A DNA stretch of 64,000 nucleotides from Dugong dugon (lineage: Eukaryota; Chordata; Mammalia; Sirenia; Dugongidae). How positions within the stretch are numbered: the first letter of the stretch is position 1; each line of letters starts with the position of its first letter. Made by a program: the position numbers and the translations under genes. Where the stretch lies: contig CM057475.1 of NCBI GenBank assembly GCA_030035585.1, positions 486,001 through 550,000 of the forward strand, given 5' to 3'. Under the pieces are notes generated by a model, which was not told the DNA's origin, made no database searches, and saw nothing but the letters and a program-made list of their open reading frames with translations. Positions 49,461 through 60,829 of this stretch are shown here, in pieces.

Positions 49461-49541
49461 CAGGTGTCTTTGAAAACCAAGAAAATACACATTTACAAAA
49501 ATCCCTAACATGCTTTTTCAGCTTCATTACTTTAATTCTTA

Positions 49542-50125
49542 GAAAAGAAAGTATACTTGGCTGCTGTTGGGTGCAGTGTTCGGTATATGTCTATGAGATC
49601 AAGTTGGTTGATTGTAGCATTTAGCTCTTCTGTGTCTTTGTTGAGCTTCTTTCTGGATGTTCTGTCCTTCACCGAAAGTGGCTTGTTTAAGTCTCCTACT
49701 ACTATTGTGGAGCTGTCTATCTCTCTCTTCAGAGCTGTTAGAGTTTGTTTCATGTATTTTGGAACCCTGTTGTTGGGTGCATAAATATTTATTATAGTTA
49801 TGTCCTCCTGGTGTATTGACCCTTTAATCATTATATAGTGCTCTTCCTTATCCTTTTTGGTGGATTTTACTTTAAAGTCTATTTTGTCAGAGATTAATAT
49901 TGCCACTCCTGATGTTTTTTGAGTGTTGTTTGCTTGATGTATTTTTTCCCATCCTTTGAGTTTTAGCCTGTTTGTGTCTTTAAGTCTAAGGTGCATCTCT
50001 TGTAGGCAGCATATAGATGGATCATGCTTTTCCATCCAACCTGCCACTCCCCGTCTCTTTATTGGTGCATTAAGTCCATTTACATTCAGTGTAATTATTG
50101 ATAGGTATAAGTTTAGTGCTGTCAT
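49542..50125 (-). pseudogene. L1 ORF2 endonuclease N-terminal part, open to truncation
   Basis: An open 195-codon stretch holding most of the endonuclease domain: 'TLNVNGLNAPIKRRGV', 'CCLQEMH', 'IINIYAPNN', 'GDLNKPLS' (usual G-D-F-N-T-P-L) and 'YTFFS', where the element stops. The 'SRIDH' and SDH motifs are absent because of the truncation. It is the best preserved endonuclease in the window, but no reverse transcriptase is attached. Confidence 0.9.
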
Positions 50126-50312
50126 CCTGATATCTCTTTTTGTGTGTTTTTCAGTTTCTTTGTTCCCCTTAATTTTCTGTGCTGAGTCGTTTTTCTTTAT
50201 GTGTTTTTTTTCATCGTTTTCATTGTTGTAGATTTTGTGTTTGCTGGGTCTTCATGTTTTTCTACTTTTTTATTTTGATTTGTAGGATTGTTAGATTCCT
50301 TTGTGGTTACCT

Positions 50313-51101
50313 TAATATTTACCCCTATTTTGGGACATCTATGTCAACTGGCATAACAAACCTTATTAAGAAATTGTTCTGTAACCTCCTTTGGTGAGTG
50401 GCGTCTGGGGTCTTAAAAGCTTGCAAGCGGCCACCTAAGATGCATCAATTGGTTCCAACCACTTGGAGTAAAGGAGAACAAAGAACACCAAAGACACAAG
50501 GAAAGTATTGGCCCAAGAGACAGAATGGGCCACATAAACCAGGGACTTCATCAGCCTGAGACCAGAAGAACTAGATGGGGCCTGGCTACCACCAATGAAC
50601 ATCCTGACAGGGAACACAACAGAGGGTCCCTGATGGAGCAGTAGAATGATGGGATGCAGAACTCAAATTCTAGTAAGAAGACCAGACTTAATGGTCTGAC
50701 TGAGACTGGAGGCGCCCCAGAAAGCATGGCCCCTGGTCTCTCCATCACCCCAGAACTAAAACAATTTCCGCGGCCAACTCTTCAAACAGGGATTGGACTG
50801 GACTGTCGGACATAAAGTGATACTTGTGAAGAACATGCCTCTTAGACAAGTAGATATAAGAGACCAAAGGGATGGCTTCTGTCCAGAGGTGAGAGGGGAA
50901 GGCAGAGAGAGTTAGGAGCTGGTTGAATGTTCATCGGGAATCAGGGGTGGAGGGGAGGAGTGTGCTGTCGCAGAATGGGGTGAGCAGTTGGTATCTCATA
51001 ACAATGTATGTTAAAAAATATTCTGTAAGGGAGACTAACTTGAAATGTAAACCTCATTTAATTACAACAATAAAAAAAGTACTAATATTTACCCCTATTT
51101 T
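50313..51101 (+). mobile_element. 5'-truncated L1 3' UTR nested in another L1, 19-bp duplication
   Basis: The insert is 50332-51082, sense, the reverse complement of the 3' UTR at 14773-15520. It ends in 'caacaataaaaaaag'. The duplication 'taatatttacccctatttt' is identical at 50313-50331 and 51083-51101. Removing the insert and one copy restores the host L1 inter-ORF region. A textbook target-primed insertion. Confidence 0.95.
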
Positions 51102-51323
51102 TCTAAGTTTATACCAGTCTTTCATAACTTTATATCGCCTTGACTTCCCCTCCATATGAAAAATCAATATCTGCATTTTTTAAGTCCCTCTTTTTTGTTT
51201 TAATGTTGTCCTTTTTTACATATTGATATCTCTGTTTTAGCTTTGTTATGTTTTCAACTTCCCTATCTGAGTCAATATCTGGTTGCTGTGTCCTGCGTTC
51301 TAGTCTTGCGTTGTTATCTGGTG

Positions 51324-52547
51324 TTATTGATTATCTAACCATAGGACTCCCTTTAGTATTTCTTGTAGTTTTGGTTTGGTTTTTGCAAATTCCCTAAACT
51401 TCTGTTTATCTAGAAATGCCCTAATTTCACCATCATATTTGAGAGACAGGTTTGCTGGATATATAATTCTTGGCTGGCAGTTGTTTTCCTTCAAGGCTTT
51501 ATATATGTCATCCCGCTGCCTTCTTGCCCACATGGTTTCTACTGAGTAGTCTGAGCTTATTCTAATTGACTCTCCTTTGTAGATTACTTTTCTTTTATTC
51601 CTAGCTGCTCTTAAAATTCTTTATCATTGGTTTTGGTAGGTTTGATTATAATATGTCTTGGTGACTTTCTGTTGGGATATACCTTATGTGGGGTTCAATG
51701 AGCATCTTGGATAGATGTCTTCTCATCTTTCATGATATCAGGGAAGTTTTCTGTCAACAAATCATCAACAGTTTTCTCTGTATTTTCTGTTACCCCCCCC
51801 CCCCGTTCTGGTACTCCTATCACTCGTAGGTTATTTATCATTGGTTTTGGTAGGTTTGATTATATGTCTTGGTGACTTTCTGTTGGGATCTACCTTATGT
51901 GGGGTTCAATGAACATCTTGGATAGATATCATCTAATCTTTCATGATATCAGGGAAGTTTTCTGTCAACAAATCATCAACAGTTTTCTCTGTATTTTCTG
52001 TTATCCCCCCCTGTTCTGGTACTCCTATCACTCGTAGGTTATTTCTGTTGATAGAGTCCCACAGAACTCTCAGAGTGTCCGCATTCTTTTTAATTCTTTT
52101 ATCTGACTTTTCCTCAAATAAGTTGGTGTCAAGTGCATTATCTTCAATGTCACTAATTCCATCTTCTACTGCCTCAGTTCTACTCCTATTACTTTCTATT
52201 GAGTTGTCTAATTCTGAAATTTTATTGTTAATCTTCTGGATTTCTGATTGCTGTCTCTCTGTGGATTCTTGCAGCCTATTAAATTTGTCATTATGTTCTT
52301 GAATAACTTTTTTAAGTTCCGCTACTACTTTGTGTCTATGTTCTTTGGCAGTTTCTACATTTTCTAGAATTTCCTTTACAATTTCTAGAAGAGTTCTGTA
52401 TAGTAATCTTTTGTATTCTGCCTCTAGTAATTCCAAGAAATTCTCTTCCTCCAGAGAATTTATTGATTCTTTATTTTGGGAGTTTGCTGAAGCCATCATG
52501 GATGGCCTCTTTATGTGATTTGATATTGACTGTTGTCTCTGAGGCAT
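51324..52547 (-). pseudogene. L1 ORF1, largely open, with internal 214-bp duplication
   Basis: An open frame at 51933-52547 (204 codons) covers the N-terminus ('MPQRQQSISNHIKRPS'), coiled coil ('KVVAELKKVIQEHNDKF', 'IQKINNKISELDNSIE') and RRM start ('NNLRVIGVPEQGGITENTE'). The C-terminal domain is at 51324-51533 ('QPRIIYPANLSLKYDGE'). Between them about 214 bp (51622-51835 and 51836-52049) is tandemly duplicated, breaking the protein. A C12 run lies at 51792-51803. Confidence 0.9.
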
Positions 52548-53704
52548 CGATAAGTTATTATAATTTTATTTTATATTTGTTTAGTGAGTCCTAACTTCTT
52601 GTTTTGTTTTGATATGCCCCGATAGGCTGCTCGTGTGCACTAGTTTGTTTATTGGCCCCTTTGAAGCTCTAATGTCCTGTCACCAGGTAGTTAGTTCTGT
52701 AACTAAGTATGTGCACACAGGAGTCTGTTAAATTTTCCCAGGCAATCAGTCACCTAGTGTGTGATGTAGGCAGTCACCCACAGTCCTAGCGAGGCATGGG
52801 TAATTGGTGCAGGCAGTGGACTCTGGCTGTGGTAGGGGATCACGCGCTGAGCCAGGCCGGGGGCTGACGGCTGCCCCTGAGAGTCTGAAAAGAAAGCGTG
52901 TCCCTATTCCCTAGGGCGAGTAGGTAGGTGAGTTTTATAGCCGGACTATGAGCACCCCACTTTGTTGGCTGTAAAGACTCGAGGGCACCACTTTTTCTTG
53001 AACTCCTGTAGCAGGTGAGTAGATGGTTTAGGTGATGTCACCAGTCCTCAAGCCCCTGTTGCGGATCGGTAAAAGTGCCTACTTGAGGGGCAGGGCTGTT
53101 TTGAGGGTCAAAAATCTGCCACTTCACAGCTGAAACAGTTGAAGTTAAACTTCATATATTTGCCCTGTAGTACTGTGGTAGTGAGTGCTAATGCTGTTGA
53201 GATGGGTCCCCACAAGTGTATACAGGGGTGTAAGGCACTCAAAGCCTATGGACCCCTTATGCCTGTGCCTAGCAAAGGAGCTGTGCAAACCCTGAGTTCC
53301 TGGCTTAGGGGAGCCAGTAGCTTATTTGCTCCCTCTCCAAGGCCAGGAGAACGGGTCAGGGCACCTTTTGGGATCTACTTCCAGCCCAGCAGTCTCCTGG
53401 TGCAGAGCACAGAGGGAGGAGGTAAAAGGGAGAGAGGTTTTTCCCAAATGGGCTTTTTTTTAAATCCCCGAGAAAGGCTGCATGCATGTACTTATCTTTA
53501 GTCACTTGGGAGCTGCTTTTCACTGGTTTGGAGTGTCCAAGCAGAATCTCTGCTGCCAGATCTCTCTCGATGTGGAAACTGCCTCCTGAGTGCATGCACA
53601 GCTGTTTATCAAATCACTTGTTTTTCCAGGTCTTTGTTGTAAGAGGGATATAGGAAGCGTCTGACTACACCGCCATCTTGGCTCCGCCCCTACTTTAATT
53701 CTTA

Positions 53705-54700
53705 AATAAATCTGTTACCCCTTTGTTTATCTAATATCTATACTTTTAGCGTAACCATGCAAACAGTTATAGTCTTGAAATCATTTTAAGTCACATAACT
53801 GACTTCAATGAACGAAAACACTTATGATTTTTTAAAAAAATATCTTACTGTATGTTTCATGAATGTTTCGTATGCCCTTCAAAAATAGCATCCTAACTCT
53901 AATACCATCTTAATATGGATATTTTCCTCACATAAAAATAAAACTTCTTTTCGCTACTGCTTGGTTCCCTAGGTAGCTTCCAAACAACATTCTATCCAGT
54001 TACTGTAACTTTTGCAAGTAAACAAAGAGAGACAAATATGCACAGCTACACAGTGATAAATACATAATAATGACTTCCAGCTTTAGTTTTGTGTTTTGCA
54101 TAAGTATTAAATGTCCAAGAAAATATCTGTATTAGTGTAATTTATGACTTCCGGGAAGCATGATTAATTTTCACGTTTCCGTGCTTTGTGCTAAGCTGAA
54201 TTTTTATTTTGATGTCATTTGCACGGTAAAGTCTTTCTGTTTGGAATTGGAATGCAAATATACAAAGTCACTGAAACAGCTTCAAAAGGCACATGAAGCA
54301 GCATCTGCACAGTGAACAGAAGATCAAGCACAGCTAAGGGCTCTCTTCTCACTAAATCCTAAGCAGCTTAATTAGATGATAAAAGACACGCTTGTAATGG
54401 AGGCAGTGCCCATTGTTGAGCCTTGCTGCATCTAGAAGTTACTATCTGGCTAGAAAAGTAACAGCGTTTGAGAACCAGAAAGAAACTTCTAGGCCACCAT
54501 TTGGCAAAATCAGCCTTTGGATTAATGCTGGTCTTTAAAGATACGTTTATTAATGCAAGGGGGGAAAAGGAGTGCAATCAGTTTTCATGAAAGTCTACAG
54601 AGTTAAACAAGAAAAGCAAAACAAAAAGCAACACGAACTGCTACTTCAGGACAAAACTACTATTTTCCTTGAAAAATAAAGTACATACACATTGTATTTC
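53705..54700. other. Single-copy AT-rich stretch
   Basis: No recognised repeat or gene. Confidence 0.4.
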
Positions 54701-54702
54701 TC

Positions 54703-54870
54703 AGTCACTGTGCGTGGTGCAAACAGTTAACATGCTTGGCTGCCAACCAAAACATTAGAGGTTTGAGTCCACCCAGAGGTGCCTTGGAAGAAAGGCCTGG
54801 CAGTCTACTTCCAAAAAGCAGCCATTGAAAACCCTATAGAGCACAGTTCTATTCTGACACACATAGGTAG
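54703..54870 (+). mobile_element. AfroSINE, long form, truncated tail
   Basis: 'gcgtggtgcaaacagttaacatgcttggctgccaacc' is followed by 'aggcctggcagtctacttccaaaaagcagcc' and ends near 'ctgacacacatagg'. Confidence 0.82.
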
Positions 54871-54874
54871 GTAT

Positions 54875-55720
54875 TCAGGGAAAAGAAGAGTCTGATACAC
54901 TACTGATAGAAATGGGAATTGTTTTAAACCACTAGATAATCTAGCAGTAGCTTAAAAAAAATTAAAAACCTATTCTTTGACCCTATAATACTACTCCTAG
55001 GATTCTACACCACAGGGAAAAAGATGCACCAAAACATAAAGATTCACCTGTTGTTGTTGTTAGGTGCTGTTGAGTTGGTTCTGACTCATAGTGACCCTAT
55101 AGGACAGAGTAGAACTGTGCCATAGGATTTCCAAGGAGTGGCTGGTGGATTTGAGCTGCCAACATTTTGGTTAGCAGCCCAGCTCTTAACCACTACGCCA
55201 CAAGGGCCCCGAAGATTCACCTACAAGGATGTTGATTAGAGCGTATGTGTAGCGGCCAAACCCAGAAAGAAAGTGAGTGTGCATCAGTAACAGAAAGGTT
55301 GAATAAGTTGGGCGCATCGATATCCCGACATCCCGCGCATTTACAATGAAGTTGTGCATCAGTGTCCATGTAGAATGAGAAAAGCAAAGTGCAGAGATGC
55401 ATGTGTGATGCAATCTCATTCATTTTTGGAAAATAGTGATTCCCAAATCCTGTTTTATTTACACATACAAAGATATAGGTACAGGTATTGAGATAGAGAA
55501 AAAGATAGAAATAGAGAGAAATGTAAAAATACCCATCAGGTTCTTAGCATATGTTGGGGGTTGGAATGGAGAGAGAGCTGTGGGAAGAGTGAGGGAGGGA
55601 CAGAAGAGAGGAAAGAGGGATGCAAGAGAGAGAGGGAGTGCATTTAGAATGGTCTCCACAGTAAATTCAACGTGATCCCCTTTGTGTAAACTTGAGTGTA
55701 GGTGTGGATGTGCTTAAAGA
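54875..55720 (+). mobile_element. Old L1M 3' region split by an AfroSINE
   Basis: 'cactactgatagaaatgggaattg', 'ctttgaccctataatactactcctagg' and 'gttgaataagttgggcgcatcg' follow an old L1M 3' region. It is interrupted by the SINE at 55050-55211. CpG-rich for an old repeat near 55310-55340. Confidence 0.6.
55039..55222 (-). mobile_element. AfroSINE with 11-bp target-site duplication
   Basis: The body is 55050-55211, antisense. It is flanked by an identical 'aagattcacct' (55039-55049 and 55212-55222). A clean insertion into the old L1M. Confidence 0.93.
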
Positions 55721-56495
55721 GATGCATTAATGGATGGAGACAAAAAGTCATGGTGTCCCCTCAGGAGGTCTGATTCCAGGAGCTTTCAGTTATTTATCCT
55801 CGTACTGTTTTGTATTGTTTAATTTTTCCCCTGACAAACATGTATTATTCATATAATTAGCGGGAAAAAACAAAGCTATTTTTACTGTGGAAATAAAAGA
55901 ACCCATTTATCACTTTTATCAACTTTATATATTGAAGTTACAGAGAAAGTTTCACTTGAAAAAAAAGAGTTTTATTATGAAAAATATTTGCAAAGCACCT
56001 CTATAGACAACACTGTCTTCCTCCCTCCTAGGGAAGCCCATGCAGTTTTGGAAGAATAAATTGATATCTCTGTTATGCAGATAAAATTAGATTTTCAGAA
56101 ATGAATGTTTTAGGTGTTTTAGGATGTTCAGGTACAGACAGTGTTTGTAAAAATGAATTCCACATCACCAGATATAGGTTAAGGTTTTATTTTGGAAAGG
56201 AGGAATTTACAAAGTTAGGGCCAGCAAGAGGAAAAAAAAAATGAGATTGCACATTTCAGGAGAAAAAAAAAATTAAAAACCATCAGATTTCACATTTTGG
56301 AAGATCTGGAGCCCAGGCTTTTTTTGCAAAACTGGAACGCCAACATTGGGCCCACATTCCTACGTGAAAAAATTTGGCCAGAGCCACATGGTGGCTGCCG
56401 TTTTGACTGGAAATCATGCTCTCCGGTTTCCCACACTTCCCATCTCGACCCTTCATCATGTCACCTGCCTGCCTTCTGCCATCATTCTCTTGAGT
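55721..56495. other. Unassigned AT-rich stretch
   Basis: No recognised gene; about 56180-56450 may be an old repeat that I cannot name. Confidence 0.35.
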
Positions 56496-56702
56496 CCCTG
56501 AGTCCCTGGGTGGTACAAAAGGTTAACGTGCCCCTCTGCTAACCAAAACATTGTAAAGTCAAGTCCACCCAGATGTGCCTCACTCAGAAGAAAGGCCTGG
56601 CAATCTACTTCCAAAAATCAGCCATTGAAAATCCTATGGATCACAGTTCTACTCTGACACACGTGGGGTCTCCATGGGTTGGAATCGACTTGACAGCAAC
56701 TG
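56496..56702 (+). mobile_element. AfroSINE, long form
   Basis: 'gagtccctgggtggtacaaaaggttaacg' to the tail 'gggttggaatcgacttgacagcaactggtttg'. The next SINE begins directly after its tail. Confidence 0.88.
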
Positions 56703-56890
56703 GTTTGAGGACAGTGGTGGCTCAGTGATAGAATCCTCACTTTCCATGTGGGAGACCAGGATTCAAAACCTGACCCCGGCCAGTGCACCTTATCACAGCC
56801 ACTGCCAGTCTGACAGTGGTGGTTCGTGTGTTGCTTTGCCTTTCCCTGCTCTGTACCCTCTCCTTCCTGAGGTGGCATCATCCTGACATC
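56703..56890 (+). mobile_element. SINE with tRNA-Gly-like head
   Basis: 'agtggtggctcagtgatagaatcctcac' and 'tgggagaccaggattcaaaacc...ggccagtgcacc' align in order with a glycine tRNA (A box 'tggctcagtgatagaa', B box decayed from 'ggttcgattcc'). It continues into a non-tRNA body, so it is a SINE head, not a functional tRNA. It has a different promoter head from the AfroSINE just upstream. Confidence 0.75.
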
Positions 56891-57589
56891 TCACACCAGT
56901 CATAGTGGTGGACAGGATGCAGAGAGAGGAAGCATGTCAGAGAGAAACAGAACTTGAGGGATAATCCAGTGACATGACCTTTGTCATACAAGCTTCACAC
57001 AGGGCAGAGGGGGCATCTTGATGGCCTCAGTACCTGAGATTGGACTCCCCTGGTGACTGAGCTTGTCCCTCAGGGCTGTGCAGTGAAGAGGAAGTCTGGG
57101 GGCAGTACCTCAGAAACCCTCCAGCCAATGGAGCTGAGGGCTCCTCCTCTTTAAGAGGTGACAGAGGGTAGAGCAAATACTGACAAGCTAATAGGGTGTT
57201 TTTTTCATGTCACACCTCTTTCTACACTTGGGTTTGTTTCTCAGGGCCCATCCCTAATACCTGGAAACAAACGGCAGAAGAGCAGCATCTCTCTTCTCCT
57301 GGTGACAGTAAGCGTGAGGGACAGCAATCTTGAGCTGAGTCGCATATCCTCCCCTCTCCTGCCCCTCGCTGGGCTCTGCTCCCTTCCCTGCACAGCAGGC
57401 CCTCACAGACTCTGGGCAGAGGTGCCCTGCAGTCTCCCCTCTCCGGCTGAATGTCCTCAGTCCTTGGCTTGTCAGAGCCTACGGGGACACTAGACCTGGA
57501 GGTCTCATGACAATCAACCACACTGTAGCAATTTCCAGCGAGACAATTTGACAGTGTGCCATACAGGGTGAAGGATGTGACAGAACCCT
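56891..57589. other. Single-copy non-coding stretch
   Basis: GC-moderate; short overlapping frames only; nothing recognised. Confidence 0.4.
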
Positions 57590-57705
57590 CCGCATACAAG
57601 GACTCAGGGGACTTGGGTTCTAGTTCTGGCTTCTCCAAGACTCAGTCTCTGGGCCTCAGTTTTGTTGTCTGCAAAACAGGTACCATAAGCTCCTGTTCTG
57701 CCCTC
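57590..57705 (+). mobile_element. MIR fragment
   Basis: 'gacttgggttctagttctggcttctcc...tgggcctcagttttgttgtctgcaaaacagg' is the MIR core and adjoining region. Confidence 0.7.
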
Positions 57706-57877
57706 CGTATAGTGTGGTTCTCAGACAGAAGATGCCCAAGTGAGGGCTCACACCCCATTGGGCTGGGCCAGCTGGCAGGGCCAATTCCTTCACTGGAGCC
57801 CGTTCACCTAGAAACAGGTCATCAGTCAGCCTCCCTAGAGTGCGAAGCAGGTAAAGGCTGTCACCACGCCTGCTTCT

Positions 57878-58138
57878 CACTGGTTCTCGATAAATAGACA
57901 GATAGAGATGTTGTTTTGTTGTTGTTAGTTACCCTTGAGTCGATTCTGACTCATGGCAACCACATGTGTGCAGAGTAGAAGTGTTCCATAGGGTTTTCAA
58001 GCCTGCGACCTTTCAGAAGCAGATCAGCAGACCTATCTTCCCAGACACCTTTGGGTGAGTTTTAACCACCAACCTTTTAACTAGTACTAGCTGAGCACTT
58101 AACCATGTGTGCCACCTAGGGGCTTCCCCACTGGTTCT
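57878..58138 (-). mobile_element. AfroSINE, long form, with 10-bp duplication
   Basis: Antisense, tail from 'ttgttgttagttacccttgagtcgattctgac', head near 'taaccatgtgtgccacctagggg'. 'cactggttct' is identical at 57878-57887 and 58129-58138. Confidence 0.88.
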
Positions 58139-59154
58139 AAAATCCAGCCTGAAGCTCTGGCCCTGAAGCACAGGGTGAGGGAGGAAGGGATGAGCTGACC
58201 CAAGAGCTGATTCGAGGCCGGGCAAAGGCAGGGAGCCCAGAGCAGAGGTGCAAGTGGCACTGTGATGCAGATACTTGGCAGCAGCTGAGGATTTTCCAGA
58301 GCTTTCCCTCCAAAGCGGGCTCTACATTTCCAGGGAGGAACAGGGGTGCCAGAGTTGACAGGGAGCTCAGAGCCCCCACACCCTGGTCCAATGGAGAGAG
58401 AGACCTGAGAGAGCAGAGGGCTGGTCCAAAGGTGTGGATGGAGCCCAGTTCAGGGCTCCCAGCTGCCTCCAGAGCAGCCCCGATATCCTTCCTGAGTGTC
58501 TCTGGGTCCCTCTCCCTGAGTCCACGGGACCACTAGCCTGGCTCCTCTGGGAGAGGACATGCCTGTCATGACAGAAGCCCAAAGTTGTGGTTTCTCAGGC
58601 AGACCCTCTACAAGAGCCAGCACCTAGCCCCCAGCGGTCCAGGGCAGCGGTTCTCCAACCACATGAGGCACTGGACTCTGGGCCAGTCGCTAATGATACA
58701 GACTGAACAAACAAGTCCCTGCCCTCATGGAGCCTTATTCTAGTGGATGGAGATGGACCACAAGTAAACGTACAAGTAAGTATATAACGTGGCAGGTAGG
58801 AAAAATGCTGTACACAAATAAAGACAGATAAGAGAGAGTGAAAGGGTGAGAGTTACTAGTTTACGTAGAATGATCCTGGATTTTTCCTGATGTTTGAGTA
58901 AAGAAAGAAGGGAGGAAACAACCCTGTACATCTCTGTCAGAAGAGCAATCCTGGCAGAAGGAGCCTCAAGTGGAAATGCCTGGAGACCAAAATGAACTGA
59001 GGATGCGAGGAGATTATGACTCCAGGTTTTGAGGCAGAGTGGAATCTGCTCCCTGAGTCTCTCTACGTACGCATGGCAGAACTGATGTTTCTGGTGTGCT
59101 CCCTGTGGGCTCAAGAGAAGGCTGCAGTTGACTGAACCATGAGCCTACCATCCA
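58139..59154. other. Single-copy stretch with one ancient repeat
   Basis: About 58690-59100 ('tccctgccctcatggagccttattctagtgg' and following) resembles an ancient mammalian interspersed repeat that I cannot name. The rest is unassigned; no gene recognised. Confidence 0.4.
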
Positions 59155-59314
59155 GGGCAATCATAGAACCTCAGGCCTGGAAGGAACATCAGAGACCACT
59201 CAGTACAACCTACCCCACCCTCCGCCAGAGCTGAAGCCCCTCAGCAGCCCTCAAGGAGGGGCCACCCAGCAGTTCTGTGCTGAAAAGTGCTTAACAACTG
59301 GCTCCGGGTGGGGC
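59155..59314. other. Possible ancient L3/MIR-like piece
   Basis: 'tcatagaacctcaggcctggaaggaacatcagagaccactcagtacaacc' resembles an ancient LINE/SINE phrase common in mammals. Confidence 0.4.
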
Positions 59315-59500
59315 AGGAGTCCCTGGGTGGTGCAAACAGTTAAGGGCTCCACAGCTAACTGAAAGGTTGGCAGTTTGAACTCACCCGGAGGCACCTTGGA
59401 AGAAAGGCCTGGAGATCTGCTTCTACTCTGCAGTACGTGGGGTCGCCATGAGTTGGAATCAACTTGACAGAAACTGGTTTGGTTATTTTTGGTTTTATAG
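59315..59500 (+). mobile_element. AfroSINE, long form, internally shortened
   Basis: 'ggagtccctgggtggtgcaaacagttaagg' to 'ttggaatcaacttgacagaaactggtttgg'. The usual 'aaaatcagccattgaaaaccctatgg' middle is missing between 'gatctgcttc' and 'tactctgcag'. Confidence 0.88.
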
Positions 59501-60334
59501 GGGAAAAGGCAGGAAAAGAAACCCTGATTTGTAGCGTCTGCCAATTTCTGTGGTGTAAATACTTCAACTTTGGCCAATTTCAAGCTACCAATGATTTAAA
59601 ATCTGCTCACAAAATTCCTAAAAATGTAACAATTCGCTCTTGCAAGCCAGTACAGGCAGGCTCCATGCACCACTGCCCTCTACCTTCTTGCTGAATACCT
59701 CATCAGAAAGAAAACCTACTGCATTTTGTCATAATCCATTACATCCTGGGTAGAACCAGAAGCTTGAGAAATTTTTTCCCAATGACTCCTTGTGAATTTC
59801 ATCATCAAAATAAAGAAAGCCCTTGTTCCTCAGCAGGAAGAAGGGCTCAGAGGGGGGAAGCTAGAAGGACATGGCTGCTTTATGATGTAGTGGTCACAGA
59901 TGCTTGACGCCTGGTGCATGGAAAGCGGTGATACCCATGAAGGTGCCAGGGACCCACAGGTGCCATTTCTGGGCCTTTGATGGCATCTCTATGGTCTAAG
60001 GTGATGCCAACGGTGATACCTCCATGCAGGGCATAGAAAAGGGACAGGGTGTGGAGGGCAAGGTTGGTGCCTATCTAGGGCTTTTTCTCCTTCCACAAAA
60101 GTGGGGACTTCCACACAAGCAGACAGAGGTTCTCAGATCCCCACTAAACAGAGTGCGAGTGAATGAGACTTTGCTTCTCCTGTTGAAGGTGATCACTGTG
60201 GCTGAACTTTGGGAGCGAGAGGGAAAGTGGCATAGTTCTAAATTCAGAGACCAGGCATCCCTTCATAAGGGACTACACAGATTTACACTGGACGGGAGCG
60301 CGTGGTCTGCTTTCTCTGGATGTCTTTCTAAATG
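59501..60334. other. Single-copy non-coding stretch
   Basis: Nothing recognised; the frame at 60024-60338 has no known domain. Confidence 0.4.
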
Positions 60335-60560
60335 TTAACACTAAGTGCTGAGCCCACTCTATGACAGACACTCTGCTAGGTGGTTCACATGTGATGTTGG
60401 TGTGATATTTACAGCGGTCTTTCAGGAACTGTCCTGCTTCATGTTTGAGAAGAGAAGACCCAGAGGAGTTAAATGCCGTGACTTGGTTAGACACCTAGTG
60501 AGTTGCAGAGGGAGAACTTGAACCCAGGGCTGTCTGGCTCCAAGGCCACTGTTCTTTCCA
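60335..60560 (+). mobile_element. MIR SINE
   Basis: 'taagtgctgagcccactctatgac...gaacttgaacccagggctgtctggctccaaggcc', full MIR order from core to 3' part. Confidence 0.82.
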
Positions 60561-60829
60561 GTGCCCCAAGCTGTCCCCTGGGACCATTTAGCCCAGTTGC
60601 AGCTTCACAGGGTCTTTAACTACTGATCACTCTGGTCGAGATTAATGCCATTGTCTGACCAATGCTCCCACCCCTTTTGTCCTGGGTGGAGACAGGTAAG
60701 ACATGGCCTCTCTGCTTGCTCCATCCAATGGTCTTGGTGAGCAATGCCGTCTTCTCTCACAATCCCATTCTCTGGGCCATAGTTTACTGTGTGTGGGAGG
60801 CTGCATTCTTGGCTGCATCATTGCTCTGG

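Larger units (their letters stand above)
49528..53704 (-). mobile_element. L1 lacking its 3' half but flanked by a 14-bp duplication
   Basis: The L1 body is 49542-53690, antisense, flanked by an identical 'tactttaattctta' (49528-49541 and 53691-53704). The right end is the intact 5' terminus, complement of 'ggggcggagccaagatgg'. The left end lies in mid-endonuclease ORF2 at 'aaaagaaagtatacttggctgc', with no poly(T) and no 3' UTR. It contains ORF1, the 5' UTR and a partial ORF2, and carries a nested L1 (50332-51082) and a 214-bp internal duplication. Same subfamily as 14773-22403. See findings for why this end structure is unusual. Confidence 0.9.

Noticed and set aside
56703-56790. Possible functional tRNA-Gly gene
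   Set aside because: The B box and stem positions are mutated and the sequence continues into a SINE body, so it is a SINE head.
57222-57638. 138-codon minus-strand frame in single-copy DNA, considered as an exon
   Set aside because: No domain recognised, an overlapping MIR at its upper end, and a comparable frame on the opposite strand.
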